A DNA stretch of 64,000 bases, from the NCBI RefSeq assembly GCF_036327755.1, contig NZ_CP109596.1, positions 1,116,001-1,180,000 on the forward strand, read 5' to 3'. The notes beneath the pieces are model-generated. The model made no database searches. It had not been told where the DNA came from and saw only the letters and a list, made by a program, of their open reading frames with translations. The translations under genes and the position numbers were made by a program. This document shows positions 32,344 to 41,097 of this stretch, piece after piece. The DNA comes from Nocardia sp. NBC_01503 (GTDB lineage: Bacteria; Actinomycetota; Actinomycetes; Mycobacteriales; Mycobacteriaceae). Each line of letters opens with the position of its first letter. Positions within the stretch are counted from its first letter, which is position 1.

Positions 32344-35315
32344 TCGCCCACCGCCTCCGCGCCGAGCGCGAAGAGTGCGCGCAGTTCGTCATCACCGAGT
32401 TCGGTGATCCACTTCTCGCCCGCGCCGATGGTGAGGTCGGCGAGCTGGGCCTTACCGCGCAACATATCGTCCACCCGCTCCTCGATGGTGTCGACGCAGA
32501 CCAGTTTGCGCACCTGCACATCCTTACGCTGCCCGATCCGGAAGGCCCGGTCGGTGGCCTGGTTCTCCACCGCCGGATTCCACCAGCGGTCCAGGTGCAC
32601 AACGTGATTGGCGGCGGTCAGATTGAGGCCGGTGCCGCCCGCCTTGAGCGAGAGCAGCATGATCGGCGGCCCGTCCGGATCCTCCTGGAAGCGGGTCACC
32701 ATATCGTCGCGGCGCTGTTTGCTCACCCCGCCGTGCAGGAAGGGCACCTCCGCGCCGAAGCGTTCGGACAGGTACGGGCCGACCAGATCACCGTATTCGG
32801 CGAACTGGGTGAAGAGCAGCGCCTTCTCACCGTCCGCGATGACCGATTCCAGAATGTCCTCCACCAGTGCGAGTTTCCCGGAACGGTGATGCCCGCGCCG
32901 CAGCACCGCGGACCCGTCGCGCAGGTAGTGCGCGGGATGATTGCAGACCTGTTTGAGCCTGGTCAGCGCCGCCAGCACCGCGCCCTTGCGCTCCATACCC
33001 TTGGCGGCCTTCAACTTGGCGGACATATCGTCCAGCACCGCCTGATACAGCGCGGCCTGCTCCACGGTGAGATTGGCGCGCATGGTGATCTCGATCTTGT
33101 CGGGCAGATCGGAGATGACGGCCGGATCGGTCTTCACCCGGCGCAGCACGAAAGGCGAAGTGAGCGCGCGCAATCGGGTGACGGCATTCTCATCGTGTTC
33201 CCGCTCGATCGGCACCGCGAACCGCGAATGGAATTCGGCGGGCTTGCCCAGCAGCTTCGGATTCGCGAAATCCATAATCGAGCGCAGCTCTTCGAGGCGG
33301 TTCTCCACCGGAGTTCCGGTGAGCGCCAATCGATGTCGCGCGGGTATCAGTCGCGCCGCCCGCGCCTGCCTGGTCCCGGCATTCTTGATGTGCTGGGCCT
33401 CATCGAGAACCGTGCGCTGCCAGGGCTGCCGCTTCAACTCCTCCACATCGCGGGCCAGCAGCGCGTAGGTGGTGACCACCAGATCCGAATCCGCCACCGC
33501 CGCATCCAATTCCGCACCGGACCGCCGCCCCGGTCCGTGATGCACCAGCACCCGCAGATCCGGCGCGAACCGCTCCGCCTCCCGCTGCCAGTTGCCCACC
33601 ACCGACATCGGGCACACCAGCAGAGTCGGCCCGACGCCGCCGAGACCCCGCGGTGGCGCGTCAGCGGGCACCTCCGCCACTCCCGCACCGGGGGAAGTCA
33701 CTGTGGCAGCGGCCGTTTCGCGTTCGTGCAGCAGCAGCGCCAGCACCTGTACCGTCTTACCCAGGCCCATATCGTCGGCGAGGATGGCACCGCAGCCGAG
33801 ACGGCTCATGGTGGCGAGCCAGGCCAGGCCACGCTGCTGATAGGGGCGCAGCTGCGCCTTCAGCCCGATCGGGTCGGGTACGGGTTCATCGGAGTGTTCG
33901 GCATCGAAAAGCTGTGCGGCCCAACCGGTCGCGGAGACCGTTTCGATCGGCACGCCGATGGCCGGACTCGCGGCCAATTCGGCGAAGAGTGCGCCCGCGG
34001 TGGTCTCGGTGGCGTCGGTACGGCCGGTGACGTAGTCGGCCGCCGCCACCAGCATGCGGCGATCGGCCTGCACCCATTCCCCGCGCAGCTGCACCAGATC
34101 CGATTTGGACTGCACCAGCCGCGCCATCTCGGCGGGCGAGAGCGTGGTGTCCCCCAGCGCCAGTTCCCACCGGAACGACACCAATCCGTTCAAGCCGACC
34201 GCGCTCTCGGTGGCGGCCGGACTCTGTACCCGCAGCTTCAGGGTCGGCGCGGCCACCCGCCAGGCGCGCGGCAGCAGCAGTCGAATCCCCTCCGCCTGCA
34301 ACACATTCGCCCCGTGCGCCACCAGATCCAGTACCACCTCGGTGGGCAGGAAAAGGTCCATACTGCGCCCGTCCCCCGGCAGGTCCCGCAGTCGCGGATA
34401 CGCCTGTTTGGCAGCGGCCAGCTTCTCCCCCGCCAACCGCACCAGCTGCGGGTCACCCGGTAGCAGCACCGGCTGCGGGGCCTCACCCTCCTCCCGCAGG
34501 CATACCTCGAGCCGCCACAGCGCTCCCGCCTCGGCCGCGTCCTCGGCCTCGGGTTCGAGCAGCCGCAGCACCAACTCCGGTTCGCCCGCGGTCAAACTCG
34601 TGCGCCAGTCCTCCAGCACCGCCGCCACCCGATGCGAACCGCTCTCCAGCGGAACTGCGTCCAACAGCGCCGTGAGAAGTGGATGTTCTTGCGGCGCAGC
34701 CGATTCGACCTCGACATCCGCGGGATCCCAACCGCCCGAGCTCGAGGAATCCGATCGCCGAGCGGGTGCGCCCGCCGCCCCGGTTCGGTTCGGCAGTGTG
34801 GGCATGAGGCGTCGCCGGGTGACGGGGTCGGTCAATTCCGCGGTGAGATTGTCCAGAATCTCGGCGGGCCTACCCGGCACCTGGAGTGCGGCGGGCATGG
34901 CCACCGCCAGTTCGGCGAGCCAGGCCCGCTGCCGCTGACCGCCGACGAGCCGCCAGCGCACCCACCATTCACCGTCATCGCGGCGCACCTCGGGGGTGAT
35001 GCGGCCCGCGCGCACCCACCGGTCGATACCGCGCGCGACATGGCCGAGATAGCGCAGATCGGCCGCGACCAATCCGGTGGGCAGATTCTGCAGCAGCACC
35101 TCGGCCGCCGCCTCGGGGGCGAGGGCGTGCGCCCGGACCTGCGTCTTCTCGGGTCCGTACGCACCCGCCACCAGCACCTGCGCCCTATGCCGGAACTTCG
35201 CTGAGCGCAGGATCTTGCCGAGGGGATCCGGCAGCGCATCGGCCTCGACGTCGCCACCGGCCGGGTCGTGCCAGAGCACCAAGCCCGATCCCGGTGACCA
35301 CAGTCCGTGCAGCAT
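32340..35315 (-). CDS. SNF2/RapA-family DNA-dependent ATPase (helicase)
   Basis: The 991-residue protein has a long N-terminal region (SNF2N, starting MLHGLWSPGSGLVLW) and a two-lobed SF2 motor. Motif I is ADDMGLGKTVQ (about 555-565), motif II DEAQHIKN, motif III LTGTPVENR, motif V LLSLKAGGTGLNLTAA, and motif VI DRAFRIGQ. Such proteins translocate on double-stranded DNA and displace proteins such as stalled polymerase. I chose ATG at 35315 because homologues start at MLHGLW; the frame stays open for another 35 codons upstream and no clear ribosome site helps. It is transcribed with the SWIM gene. Confidence 0.9.
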   Translation of the reverse strand: MLHGLWSPGSGLVLWHDPAGGDVEADALPDPLGKILRSAKFRHRAQVLVAGAYGPEKTQVRAHALAPEAAAEVLLQNLPTGLVAADLRYLGHVARGIDRWVRAGRITPEVRRDDGEWWVRWRLVGGQRQRAWLAELAVAMPAALQVPGRPAEILDNLTAELTDPVTRRRLMPTLPNRTGAAGAPARRSDSSSSGGWDPADVEVESAAPQEHPLLTALLDAVPLESGSHRVAAVLEDWRTSLTAGEPELVLRLLEPEAEDAAEAGALWRLEVCLREEGEAPQPVLLPGDPQLVRLAGEKLAAAKQAYPRLRDLPGDGRSMDLFLPTEVVLDLVAHGANVLQAEGIRLLLPRAWRVAAPTLKLRVQSPAATESAVGLNGLVSFRWELALGDTTLSPAEMARLVQSKSDLVQLRGEWVQADRRMLVAAADYVTGRTDATETTAGALFAELAASPAIGVPIETVSATGWAAQLFDAEHSDEPVPDPIGLKAQLRPYQQRGLAWLATMSRLGCGAILADDMGLGKTVQVLALLLHERETAAATVTSPGAGVAEVPADAPPRGLGGVGPTLLVCPMSVVGNWQREAERFAPDLRVLVHHGPGRRSGAELDAAVADSDLVVTTYALLARDVEELKRQPWQRTVLDEAQHIKNAGTRQARAARLIPARHRLALTGTPVENRLEELRSIMDFANPKLLGKPAEFHSRFAVPIEREHDENAVTRLRALTSPFVLRRVKTDPAVISDLPDKIEITMRANLTVEQAALYQAVLDDMSAKLKAAKGMERKGAVLAALTRLKQVCNHPAHYLRDGSAVLRRGHHRSGKLALVEDILESVIADGEKALLFTQFAEYGDLVGPYLSERFGAEVPFLHGGVSKQRRDDMVTRFQEDPDGPPIMLLSLKAGGTGLNLTAANHVVHLDRWWNPAVENQATDRAFRIGQRKDVQVRKLVCVDTIEERVDDMLRGKAQLADLTIGAGEKWITELGDDELRALFALGAEAVGE

Positions 35316-35623
35316 CCGACCATCCAACCAGCCGCCACCGACACCCGCGCGCAGCCATGCGCGCACCCGCCGCCGACCTGGACGAATCAGACAGCGAGGG
35401 TTCGATTCGTAATCCGGCAAATCACGACCCCTACCGGGTCTTTATTTCTGCCGCAATCCAGCACATACTGATATAACCCCAGGTCACCGCATACGGCGGT
35501 GTCGGCTGTGCGCATTGACGGCAAGTTCGGCGTGCGCGATGACAGTCGGACGGGGCGCACCCTGATATCACCGCGACTCAATCCGGAGCCGTGGCAATTT
35601 CGAGACCGAGGGAGGCCGTGAAG
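35316..35623. other. 308-bp divergent intergenic region
   Basis: No gene is seen. The region is locally A+T-richer than its surroundings around 35400-35480. It contains a 5-bp GACCC/GGGTC hairpin followed by TTTATTT (35426-35447), which could attenuate or terminate + strand transcripts, and a TATAAC at 35472-35477 that could be a -10 element for the hypothetical gene at 35624. Promoters for both divergent genes must lie here. Confidence 0.4.
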
Positions 35624-35986
35624 ATGACGATCCTGCTCCAAGTGCTAGAGCAGTCCTTCACGCCGACAACGCCGTGGGAACGACGCAAATTCACGTTCGT
35701 GGACACGACCAAAATCGTGGACATGCGGCTGGACGGCCAGGCGGGGGTGTGGCTCGATCTGTCCCGACCGGGGGAATCCCAGCGCCTGGCGCGCACGCTG
35801 GAGCCACGCGACGCCATAACATTTCTGCTCACCACCTTCGCCAAGATCGCCGAATGTGAGGAGCGCGGCGGATCATGGCTGATCGGACATGACGGGGTGC
35901 GGGCCGAATCCATTGCGGCCATGCGATTCCCACCACAGCTCACCGAGACCGCGGCGGACGATCTACTCGCACACGCCTGGTTGTAG
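35624..35986 (+). CDS. Hypothetical protein, 120 residues
   Basis: I do not recognise the family. The product starts MTILLQVLEQSFTPTTPWER and contains KIVDMRLDGQAGVWLDLSRP and RDAITFLLTTFAKIAECEER, a mixed alpha/beta soluble protein with no signal or membrane segment. The ATG at 35624 has GGGAGG 8 nt upstream, good evidence for real translation; a start at 35591 would be less well placed. It stands alone between the divergent helicase gene and the HNH lipoprotein. Confidence 0.6.
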   Translation: MTILLQVLEQSFTPTTPWERRKFTFVDTTKIVDMRLDGQAGVWLDLSRPGESQRLARTLEPRDAITFLLTTFAKIAECEERGGSWLIGHDGVRAESIAAMRFPPQLTETAADDLLAHAWL

Positions 35987-36060
35987 TTTTTTCCGGCGCG
36001 CCGGGGTGCGAAGTCGCGCGGATGCGCGACGGACCCGGTGCGCTCGGGTAGATCTGAGAT

Positions 36061-36780
36061 GTGCGGTCCACCGGGACGACATCACGCAGGGTCCTCGCGA
36101 CGTTCATCGCCGCGATCGTCGTGCTGATCACCGCGGGGTGCGAGGTGATCGGTCCGCACGTACCGCCCGCACCGGGCAGTCCCAGCCGGGCATATCTCGA
36201 ACAATTGCTGACGCAGGTCCGCACCGTATCCGAACGGGTTCGCCCGGGCGGCTACGAGCGCGGGTGTAAAGCCGGGCAGCGCTGTGTCTTCGGGCCCGCC
36301 TGGAGCGATGATCAGGACGCTCCGGGCGGACACGACGGCTGCGATACCCGCAATAATGTGCTCGCCCGCCAGCTTTCGGGTCCGGCCTTCCGGCCCGGCG
36401 GTAAGGACTGCGTCGTGGTGGGCGGCACGCTCAACGATCCCTACACCGGCCGCAACATCACCTTCGACAAGGGCGATGCCAAAGCCGTACAGATCGATCA
36501 TGTCTTCCCACTGGCGGCGGCATGGGATCTGGGCGCCTCCGGCTGGACCCCGCAGCTCCGTATGCGCTTCGCCAATGACCTCGACCTGGAGTTGCTGGCC
36601 GTGGACGGAAAAGCCAACCAGGACAAGAGCGACCGCACCCCCGCCGACTGGCTCCCACCCGCCCGCGCGAATCACTGCTTCTACGCGGGCAAGTACCTCA
36701 CCGTCGCCATCCGCTACGACCTACCCCTGACCAAAGCCGACCGCACCGCGCTACAGCGCATAGCGCGGAACTGCCCCTGA
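36061..36780 (+). CDS. Exported HNH-type nuclease-like lipoprotein (DUF1524)
   Basis: The 239-residue protein has a lipobox VLITAGC (Cys about 27), so it is probably a lipoprotein, followed by a DUF1524/GmrSD-C-type HNH domain: GHDGCDTRNNVLARQ, then QIDHVFPLAAAWDLG (His-metal motif about 145-159), ANDLDLELLAVDGKANQDKS and a terminal Cys pair. The family is widespread as small secreted nucleases in actinomycetes. Target could be extracellular DNA. The start is GTG at 36061. It ends in a REP-like half-element. Confidence 0.82.
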   Translation: MRSTGTTSRRVLATFIAAIVVLITAGCEVIGPHVPPAPGSPSRAYLEQLLTQVRTVSERVRPGGYERGCKAGQRCVFGPAWSDDQDAPGGHDGCDTRNNVLARQLSGPAFRPGGKDCVVVGGTLNDPYTGRNITFDKGDAKAVQIDHVFPLAAAWDLGASGWTPQLRMRFANDLDLELLAVDGKANQDKSDRTPADWLPPARANHCFYAGKYLTVAIRYDLPLTKADRTALQRIARNCP

Positions 36781-36803
36781 GCGGAAACACCCAGGAGGAA
36801 GCA

Positions 36804-36838
36804 CCCGTCATCCCGGCGCGCTTGTGGCCGGGATCCAC
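36804..36838. repeat. REP-like repeat, copy 3 (single left arm)
   Basis: CCCGTCATCCCGGC... GGCCGGGATCCAC in one arm only, folding as ATCCCGGC/GCCGGGAT. It sits between the convergent stops of the HNH lipoprotein (36780) and the sulfurtransferase (36850). Its internal GCTTGTGG is shared only with the arm at 37767. Confidence 0.8.
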
Positions 36839-36849
36839 GCCCTCAGGTA

Positions 36850-37674
36850 TCAACTACCTTCGGCGACAGGGCGTTTCGGGTCATTCGACCATTGTGACCA
36901 CGAGCCCGGATAGAGTGCGGCGTCAATACCCGCCACGGCGAGGGCGGCCACCTGGTGCGCTGCGGTGACGCCGGAACCGCAGTAGACCGCGACCGGACCG
37001 GAGCCGAATTCGGTGAAGCGTGAACGCAATTCGCCTTCGGGCTTGAAAGTGCCTTCGGGCGTGAGGTTTTCGGCCGTCGGCGCACTGACCGCGCCCGGAA
37101 TATGGCCCGCGCGCGGGTCGATCGGCTCGACCTCGCCGCGGTAGCGCTCACCGGCGCGGGCGTCCAGGAGCAGGCCGTCCCAGTTCGCGGCGGCATCGGC
37201 GTCGACGACCGGCATACCGCCCGGGGTCAGCACCACATCACCGGGTTCGGGAGCGGGCTCCTCGCCCGCGATCACCTTGCCGCCGGCGCGTTCCCAGGCC
37301 GGGAGACCACCGTCGAGAATGCGTACCCCGGCCAGGCCCGCCCAGCGCAGCAGCCACCAGGCGCGGGCCGCGGCCATACCGCCGGTGGCGTCGTACGCGA
37401 CGACCGTGTCACCGGTGCGCAAACCCCAACTGCGGGAGCATTTCTGCAAGTGCGCGAGATCCGGCATGGGGTGACGCCCCTTGGCGGGCGAGGGCGGATC
37501 GGCGAGTTCGGTTTCCAGGTCCACGAAGACCGCGCCCGGAATATGACCGTCCAAATAGTGCTGCGGCCCATCGGGATCACCCAGCGCCCACCGCACATCC
37601 AGCAGACGGATCCGGGAATCCCCGTCGGCGAGCCGCTCCCGCAACTCCTCGGCCGATATCAGCACCGCGCTCAA
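36850..37674 (-). CDS. sseA: Thiosulfate/3-mercaptopyruvate sulfurtransferase (tandem rhodanese)
   Basis: This two-domain rhodanese of about 274 residues transfers sulfur from thiosulfate or mercaptopyruvate to cyanide or thiols. The first, inactive domain has LLDVRWALGDPDG and HIPGAVFVDLETELADPPSP. The second has LLDARAGERYRGEVEPIDPR, AGHIPGAVSAP and the active loop VYCGSGVTA (Cys about 234). TTG at 37674 lies 5 nt after an AGGAG and gives a normal N-terminus; GTG at 37665 and ATG at 37695 are alternatives. The gene is bracketed by two inverted REP-like half-elements (36804 and 37767). Confidence 0.85.
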   Translation of the reverse strand: MSAVLISAEELRERLADGDSRIRLLDVRWALGDPDGPQHYLDGHIPGAVFVDLETELADPPSPAKGRHPMPDLAHLQKCSRSWGLRTGDTVVAYDATGGMAAARAWWLLRWAGLAGVRILDGGLPAWERAGGKVIAGEEPAPEPGDVVLTPGGMPVVDADAAANWDGLLLDARAGERYRGEVEPIDPRAGHIPGAVSAPTAENLTPEGTFKPEGELRSRFTEFGSGPVAVYCGSGVTAAHQVAALAVAGIDAALYPGSWSQWSNDPKRPVAEGS

Positions 37675-37766
37675 CCCAACTCCTCTTCGCAGCATCTCCA
37701 CTCCGAAAATCAGACGCCCCCACCCTACTGGCCGTAATCCCCCTCGCGACCGCAGATCTCGGGGAC

Positions 37767-37803
37767 GTGTGGATCCCGGCCACAAGCACGCCGGGATGAC
37801 GAG
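37767..37803. repeat. REP-like repeat, copy 4 (single right arm)
   Basis: GTGTGGATCCCGGCC... GCCGGGATGACGAG is the inverted counterpart of the arm at 36804; both carry the same CACAAGC/GCTTGTG loop. It lies upstream of the sulfurtransferase start. Confidence 0.8.
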
Positions 37804-37817
37804 GCGAGCAGCCCGCC

Positions 37818-37946
37818 GATGGACTACTCGCCGCGGACAGCCGCCGACGGACTAGCCACCGCGAACAGCCGCCGACGGGTTAGTCAGCGCGGACAGCCGC
37901 CGACGGGCTGGTCGCCGCGCCGACAGCGGTGGGCTGGTCGCCGCGG
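37818..37946. repeat. 28-bp tandem repeat, four full copies plus part, overlapping the BenE stop codon
   Basis: Units start at 37818, 37846, 37874 and 37902, with a partial fifth at 37930. The shared core is CGGACAGCCGCCGACGG. The third unit holds the stop codon of the BenE-like gene (37880-37882), so the array crosses its 3' end. Unit length is not a multiple of three. Confidence 0.85.
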
Positions 37947-39169
37947 GGGCGCAGGAGCCAGCGGACGACAAGTCCCGCTACCAAGGCCCAGAAGGCCGCG
38001 CCGATGCCGAGCAGGGTGACGCCGGAGGCGGCCACCAGGAAGGTGAGCGCGGAGGACGAGCGATGCTCGGCGGGGGTCAGGGCGGCGGTGAGGGCCGCGG
38101 CCAGGGTACCGATCAGGGCAAGGCCCGCAACGGTTTCCAGGACTCCCTTGGGTGCGGCGGCCACGAAGGTCACCAGCGCGGCGGAGGCCAGCGCCAGCAG
38201 CAGATAGGTGCAGCCCGCGGTGGTGGCGGCGATCCAGCGCCGCTTGGGATCCGGATGCGCGCTGGGCGCGGCCGCGAGCGCGGCGCTCACCGCGGCCAGG
38301 TTGATGGCGTGGCCGCCCGCCGGTGCGCCGAGCACGGTGCCCAGCCCGGTGACGGTCATGGCCGAACGCCACGGCACCTTGTACCCGAAGGAGCTCATGA
38401 CGGCGGTGCCCGGAATGTTCTGCGCGGCCATGGTGACCACGTACAGCGGTATGGCCACACCGATCAGCGCCGGAAAACTCCAGTGCGGCATGGTCAATTC
38501 GATCCGCGGGGTCATGGCCGCCCAGTCCAGGGCCCGATGCGTCACCGCGATATCGATCCCCGCGCCGACCGCCCCGACCGCGAACGCCGCCAGGACCGAC
38601 CAGCGCGCGGCGTACTTCTGCAGGATCAGCCAGGTCGCGATCACCGGCACCACCACCGCCGGGCTGACGGTCAATGCCTTCATGGGCGCGAGGCACAGCG
38701 GCAGCAGTACCCCCGCGAGCATGGCCTGTGCGATCTCCACCGGAATGGCCGCGATCAGCGCGCCGAGCCGCTGCCAGAATCCGGTCAGCACAATGAGAAC
38801 GCCCGCCACCGCGAACGCGCCCACCGCCGCCGCCCACCCGCCCGAGACCGCACCCGTACTGGCCAGCAGCGCCGCACCGGGTGTGGACCAGGCCAGCGTG
38901 ATGGGCATGCGATAGCGCAGGCTGAGCAGCAGAATGCCGACGGCCATGGTCACCGAGACGGCCATCAGACCCGAGGCCGCCTGTGCCGCGGTCGCTCCCA
39001 TGGCGTTCAACCCGGCCAGCACCACCGCGAACGAACTGGTGAAGCCGACCAGCGCGGTGACGACACCGGCGCCGACGGGTTGGCCGATACCCGCATCGGG
39101 CGTGGTGTCGACGGCCTCGGGGACCTCTGCGGATTCAGGGGCCGGAGTCTCGGCGGCGGTAGTGCTCAT
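37880..39169 (-). CDS. benE: Benzoate/H+ symporter BenE-family transporter
   Basis: The 429-residue membrane protein has about 12 helices and BenE signatures: VTALVGFTSSFAVVLAGLNA, ITLAWSTPGAALLAS, VEIAQAMLAGVLLPL, APAGGHAINLAAVSAAL and SSSALTFLVAASGVTLLGIG. The family imports benzoate or similar weak acids with protons. No benzoate-degrading genes are nearby, so the substrate is open. The last residues (TSPSAAVRAD) are encoded by a 28-bp tandem repeat and may vary between strains. Confidence 0.88.
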   Translation of the reverse strand: MSTTAAETPAPESAEVPEAVDTTPDAGIGQPVGAGVVTALVGFTSSFAVVLAGLNAMGATAAQAASGLMAVSVTMAVGILLLSLRYRMPITLAWSTPGAALLASTGAVSGGWAAAVGAFAVAGVLIVLTGFWQRLGALIAAIPVEIAQAMLAGVLLPLCLAPMKALTVSPAVVVPVIATWLILQKYAARWSVLAAFAVGAVGAGIDIAVTHRALDWAAMTPRIELTMPHWSFPALIGVAIPLYVVTMAAQNIPGTAVMSSFGYKVPWRSAMTVTGLGTVLGAPAGGHAINLAAVSAALAAAPSAHPDPKRRWIAATTAGCTYLLLALASAALVTFVAAAPKGVLETVAGLALIGTLAAALTAALTPAEHRSSSALTFLVAASGVTLLGIGAAFWALVAGLVVRWLLRPRGDQPTAVGAATSPSAAVRAD

Positions 39170-39239
39170 CGGGTCATGGTCCCGGTCCAGTCGACCTCAG
39201 GTCACCAGCCAATCCACCGAAACTGGACTGAAATTCGCG

Positions 39240-39836
39240 CTACGGGCCGGGCGTCGGTACGCGGTCCCCGGCACTCGGACCGGTGCCACCGACCGCACGG
39301 GCCGCGTCATCCCCGGCGTTCACACCGGGCGTACCCGATTCACCATTCGCGCCGATGAGCCGGTCCAGCAGCGGCGCGGCGCGCGGACCGACCAGTGAGC
39401 GCATGATCAACGCCATATTGGTGCGCTCCACCCCCGGAATCTTCAGAATGTGCCCGGCGATCCGGTACAGATCGTCGGCATCCTGGGCCACCACGCGCAC
39501 GGTCAGATCGGTCGGTCCGGTCATCCCGCATACCTCGGTGACCTCGGCGATCTCCGCCAATTCGGCCACCACGGCATCGAGCCGATGCTGGTCCACGACC
39601 ACCGCCACGAAGGCTGCCAGTGGATAGCCCAGGGCCCGCGGGTCCACCCGCCGCTCGAAGCTGGCCAGTACCCCGTTCGCCTCCCAGCGGGCCAGTCTGG
39701 CCTGCACCGTATTGCGGGAAAGCCCAAGTCTCGCAGCCAATTCCACCCCGGTGGCGCGAGGGTTGGCCACCAGCTCCAGCAATAGCCGGGCGTCGGTGGC
39801 GTCCAAGGTCCCGGTCAGCGGCTCCCTACTGGACAT
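39240..39836 (-). CDS. Lrp/AsnC-family transcriptional regulator
   Basis: The 198-residue protein has the AsnC helix-turn-helix (DATDARLLLELVANPRATGV, AARLGLSRNTVQARLARWEA) and a RAM effector domain (GVERTNMALIMRSLVGPR). A tail of about 40 Gly/Pro/Ala-rich residues is longer than usual for the family. It is divergent from the bkd operon, so it probably senses an amino acid or 2-oxo acid and controls that operon. ATG at 39836 places the helix-turn-helix at the usual position; a longer form is possible. Confidence 0.88.
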   Translation of the reverse strand: MSSREPLTGTLDATDARLLLELVANPRATGVELAARLGLSRNTVQARLARWEANGVLASFERRVDPRALGYPLAAFVAVVVDQHRLDAVVAELAEIAEVTEVCGMTGPTDLTVRVVAQDADDLYRIAGHILKIPGVERTNMALIMRSLVGPRAAPLLDRLIGANGESGTPGVNAGDDAARAVGGTGPSAGDRVPTPGP

Positions 39837-39880
39837 GAGAGGCAGTATGACACGCCGTACACCCCGCTGACCGAGCATTC

Positions 39881-39912
39881 TGCACAGTTTCGCCCGTAAT
39901 ACTTGCGCAGTT
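39881..39912. promoter_or_regulatory. Direct repeats TGCACAGTT / TGCGCAGTT upstream of the bkd operon
   Basis: Two near-identical 9-mers (39881-39889 and 39904-39912) lie 23 bp apart, about two helical turns, in the gap between the Lrp-type gene and bkdA. Phased repeats like these fit Lrp-type binding, but this is a guess from position. Confidence 0.3.
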
Positions 39913-40017
39913 AGCTCGATGGAGGATGCTGGGTGATACAGGACACACATCGTTGCTCACGGGACACAATCCCTCGGCGATAACGGTGTACCCGGTGTTT
40001 CCCAGGAGGCGATACCC

Positions 40018-41097
40018 ATGCCCGAAAAGAACACCTACCCGGTGCAGCTGGTCCAGCCCGACGGCCATCGCGTGCTCGATCGCACGCACTCGCCACTCGT
40101 CGCCGATGTCGGCGAAGATCAATTGCGCGCCATGTACCTGGATATGGTCGTGGCCCGGCGCATAGATACCGAGGCGACCGCACTGCAACGCCAGGGCCAG
40201 CTCGGATTGTGGCCGCCGCTGCTCGGCCAGGAGGCCGCCCAGATCGGTTCGGCGCACGCCCTGCTCCCCGACGATTATGTGTTCTGCTCCTATCGCGAGG
40301 CGGGTGTCGCCTACTGCCGCGGTATTCCACCCGAACAGCTCACCCCGCTCTGGCGCGGTGTCGCGCACTCCTGCTGGGATGCCGACGAGTTCAAAATGAC
40401 CAATCCGGCAATCGTGGTCGGCGCGCAGGGATTACACGCCACCGGTTACGCCTATGCCGCACATCTCGAGGGCGCCGAGATCGCCACCATCGCCTACTTC
40501 GGTGACGGCGCCACCAGTCAGGGCGATATCTCCGAGGCGCTCGGCTTCGCCGCCTCCTGGAGTGCGCCGGTGGTGTTCTTCTGTCAGAACAATCACTGGG
40601 CCATCAGCGCTCCGGTGCGGGTGCAGAGTGCGACGCCGATCGCGCGGCGGGCGCTCGGATACGGGATTCCCGGTGTGCAGGTGGACGGTAATGACGTCCT
40701 GGCCGTATTGGCTGTGACCCGGCAGGCGCTGCAGCGCGCCCGCTCCGGCGGTGGGCCGACATTCATCGAGGCCATCACCTATCGGATGGGACCGCACACC
40801 ACCGCCGACGATCCGACCCGATACCGCACCGCCGCCGAGCTGGAGCTGTGGCGACAGCGTGATCCGCTCGATCGGATGAAACGGCTGCTGGAGCGGGAAG
40901 GCATGTGGGACAGCGATTTCGAACAGGAGGTGGCGGTCCGGGCGGATGAGATCGCGGCCCGGCTGCGCAGCGCCACGCTCGCCATGCCGGATCCCGAACC
41001 GATGCGGCTCTTCGAGCACGTCTACGCCACCCCGCATCGCCTGATCGACGAGGAACGCCGCGAGTACGCCGCCTATCTGGAGGGAGTCCGGTCATGA
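40018..41097 (+). CDS. bkdA: Branched-chain 2-oxoacid dehydrogenase E1 alpha subunit
   Basis: The 359-residue subunit binds thiamine diphosphate through YFGDGATSQGDISEALGFAA ending in CQNN (about residues 160-192). WPPLLGQEAAQIGSAHAL and YRMGPHTTADDPTRYR (phosphorylation-loop region) are as in BCKDH/PDH E1 alpha. It decarboxylates 2-oxoisovalerate and relatives, forming with E1 beta a heterotetramer. AGGAGG lies 7 nt before the ATG. First gene of an E1a-E1b-E2 operon; no E3 gene is present. Confidence 0.9.
   Translation: MPEKNTYPVQLVQPDGHRVLDRTHSPLVADVGEDQLRAMYLDMVVARRIDTEATALQRQGQLGLWPPLLGQEAAQIGSAHALLPDDYVFCSYREAGVAYCRGIPPEQLTPLWRGVAHSCWDADEFKMTNPAIVVGAQGLHATGYAYAAHLEGAEIATIAYFGDGATSQGDISEALGFAASWSAPVVFFCQNNHWAISAPVRVQSATPIARRALGYGIPGVQVDGNDVLAVLAVTRQALQRARSGGGPTFIEAITYRMGPHTTADDPTRYRTAAELELWRQRDPLDRMKRLLEREGMWDSDFEQEVAVRADEIAARLRSATLAMPDPEPMRLFEHVYATPHRLIDEERREYAAYLEGVRS

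Noticed and set aside
32211-34463. A 750-residue open frame antisense to the SNF2 helicase
   Set aside because: Composition (very rich in Gln, His, Arg) is that of an antisense shadow, with no ribosome site or recognisable motif.
35401-35425. A tRNA T-arm-like stretch (GGGTTCGATTCGTAATCC)
   Set aside because: No acceptor, anticodon or D-arm can be drawn around it.
37818-37946. Possible CRISPR array (28-bp repeats)
   Set aside because: The units follow each other without spacers and no cas genes are present; it is a plain tandem repeat.
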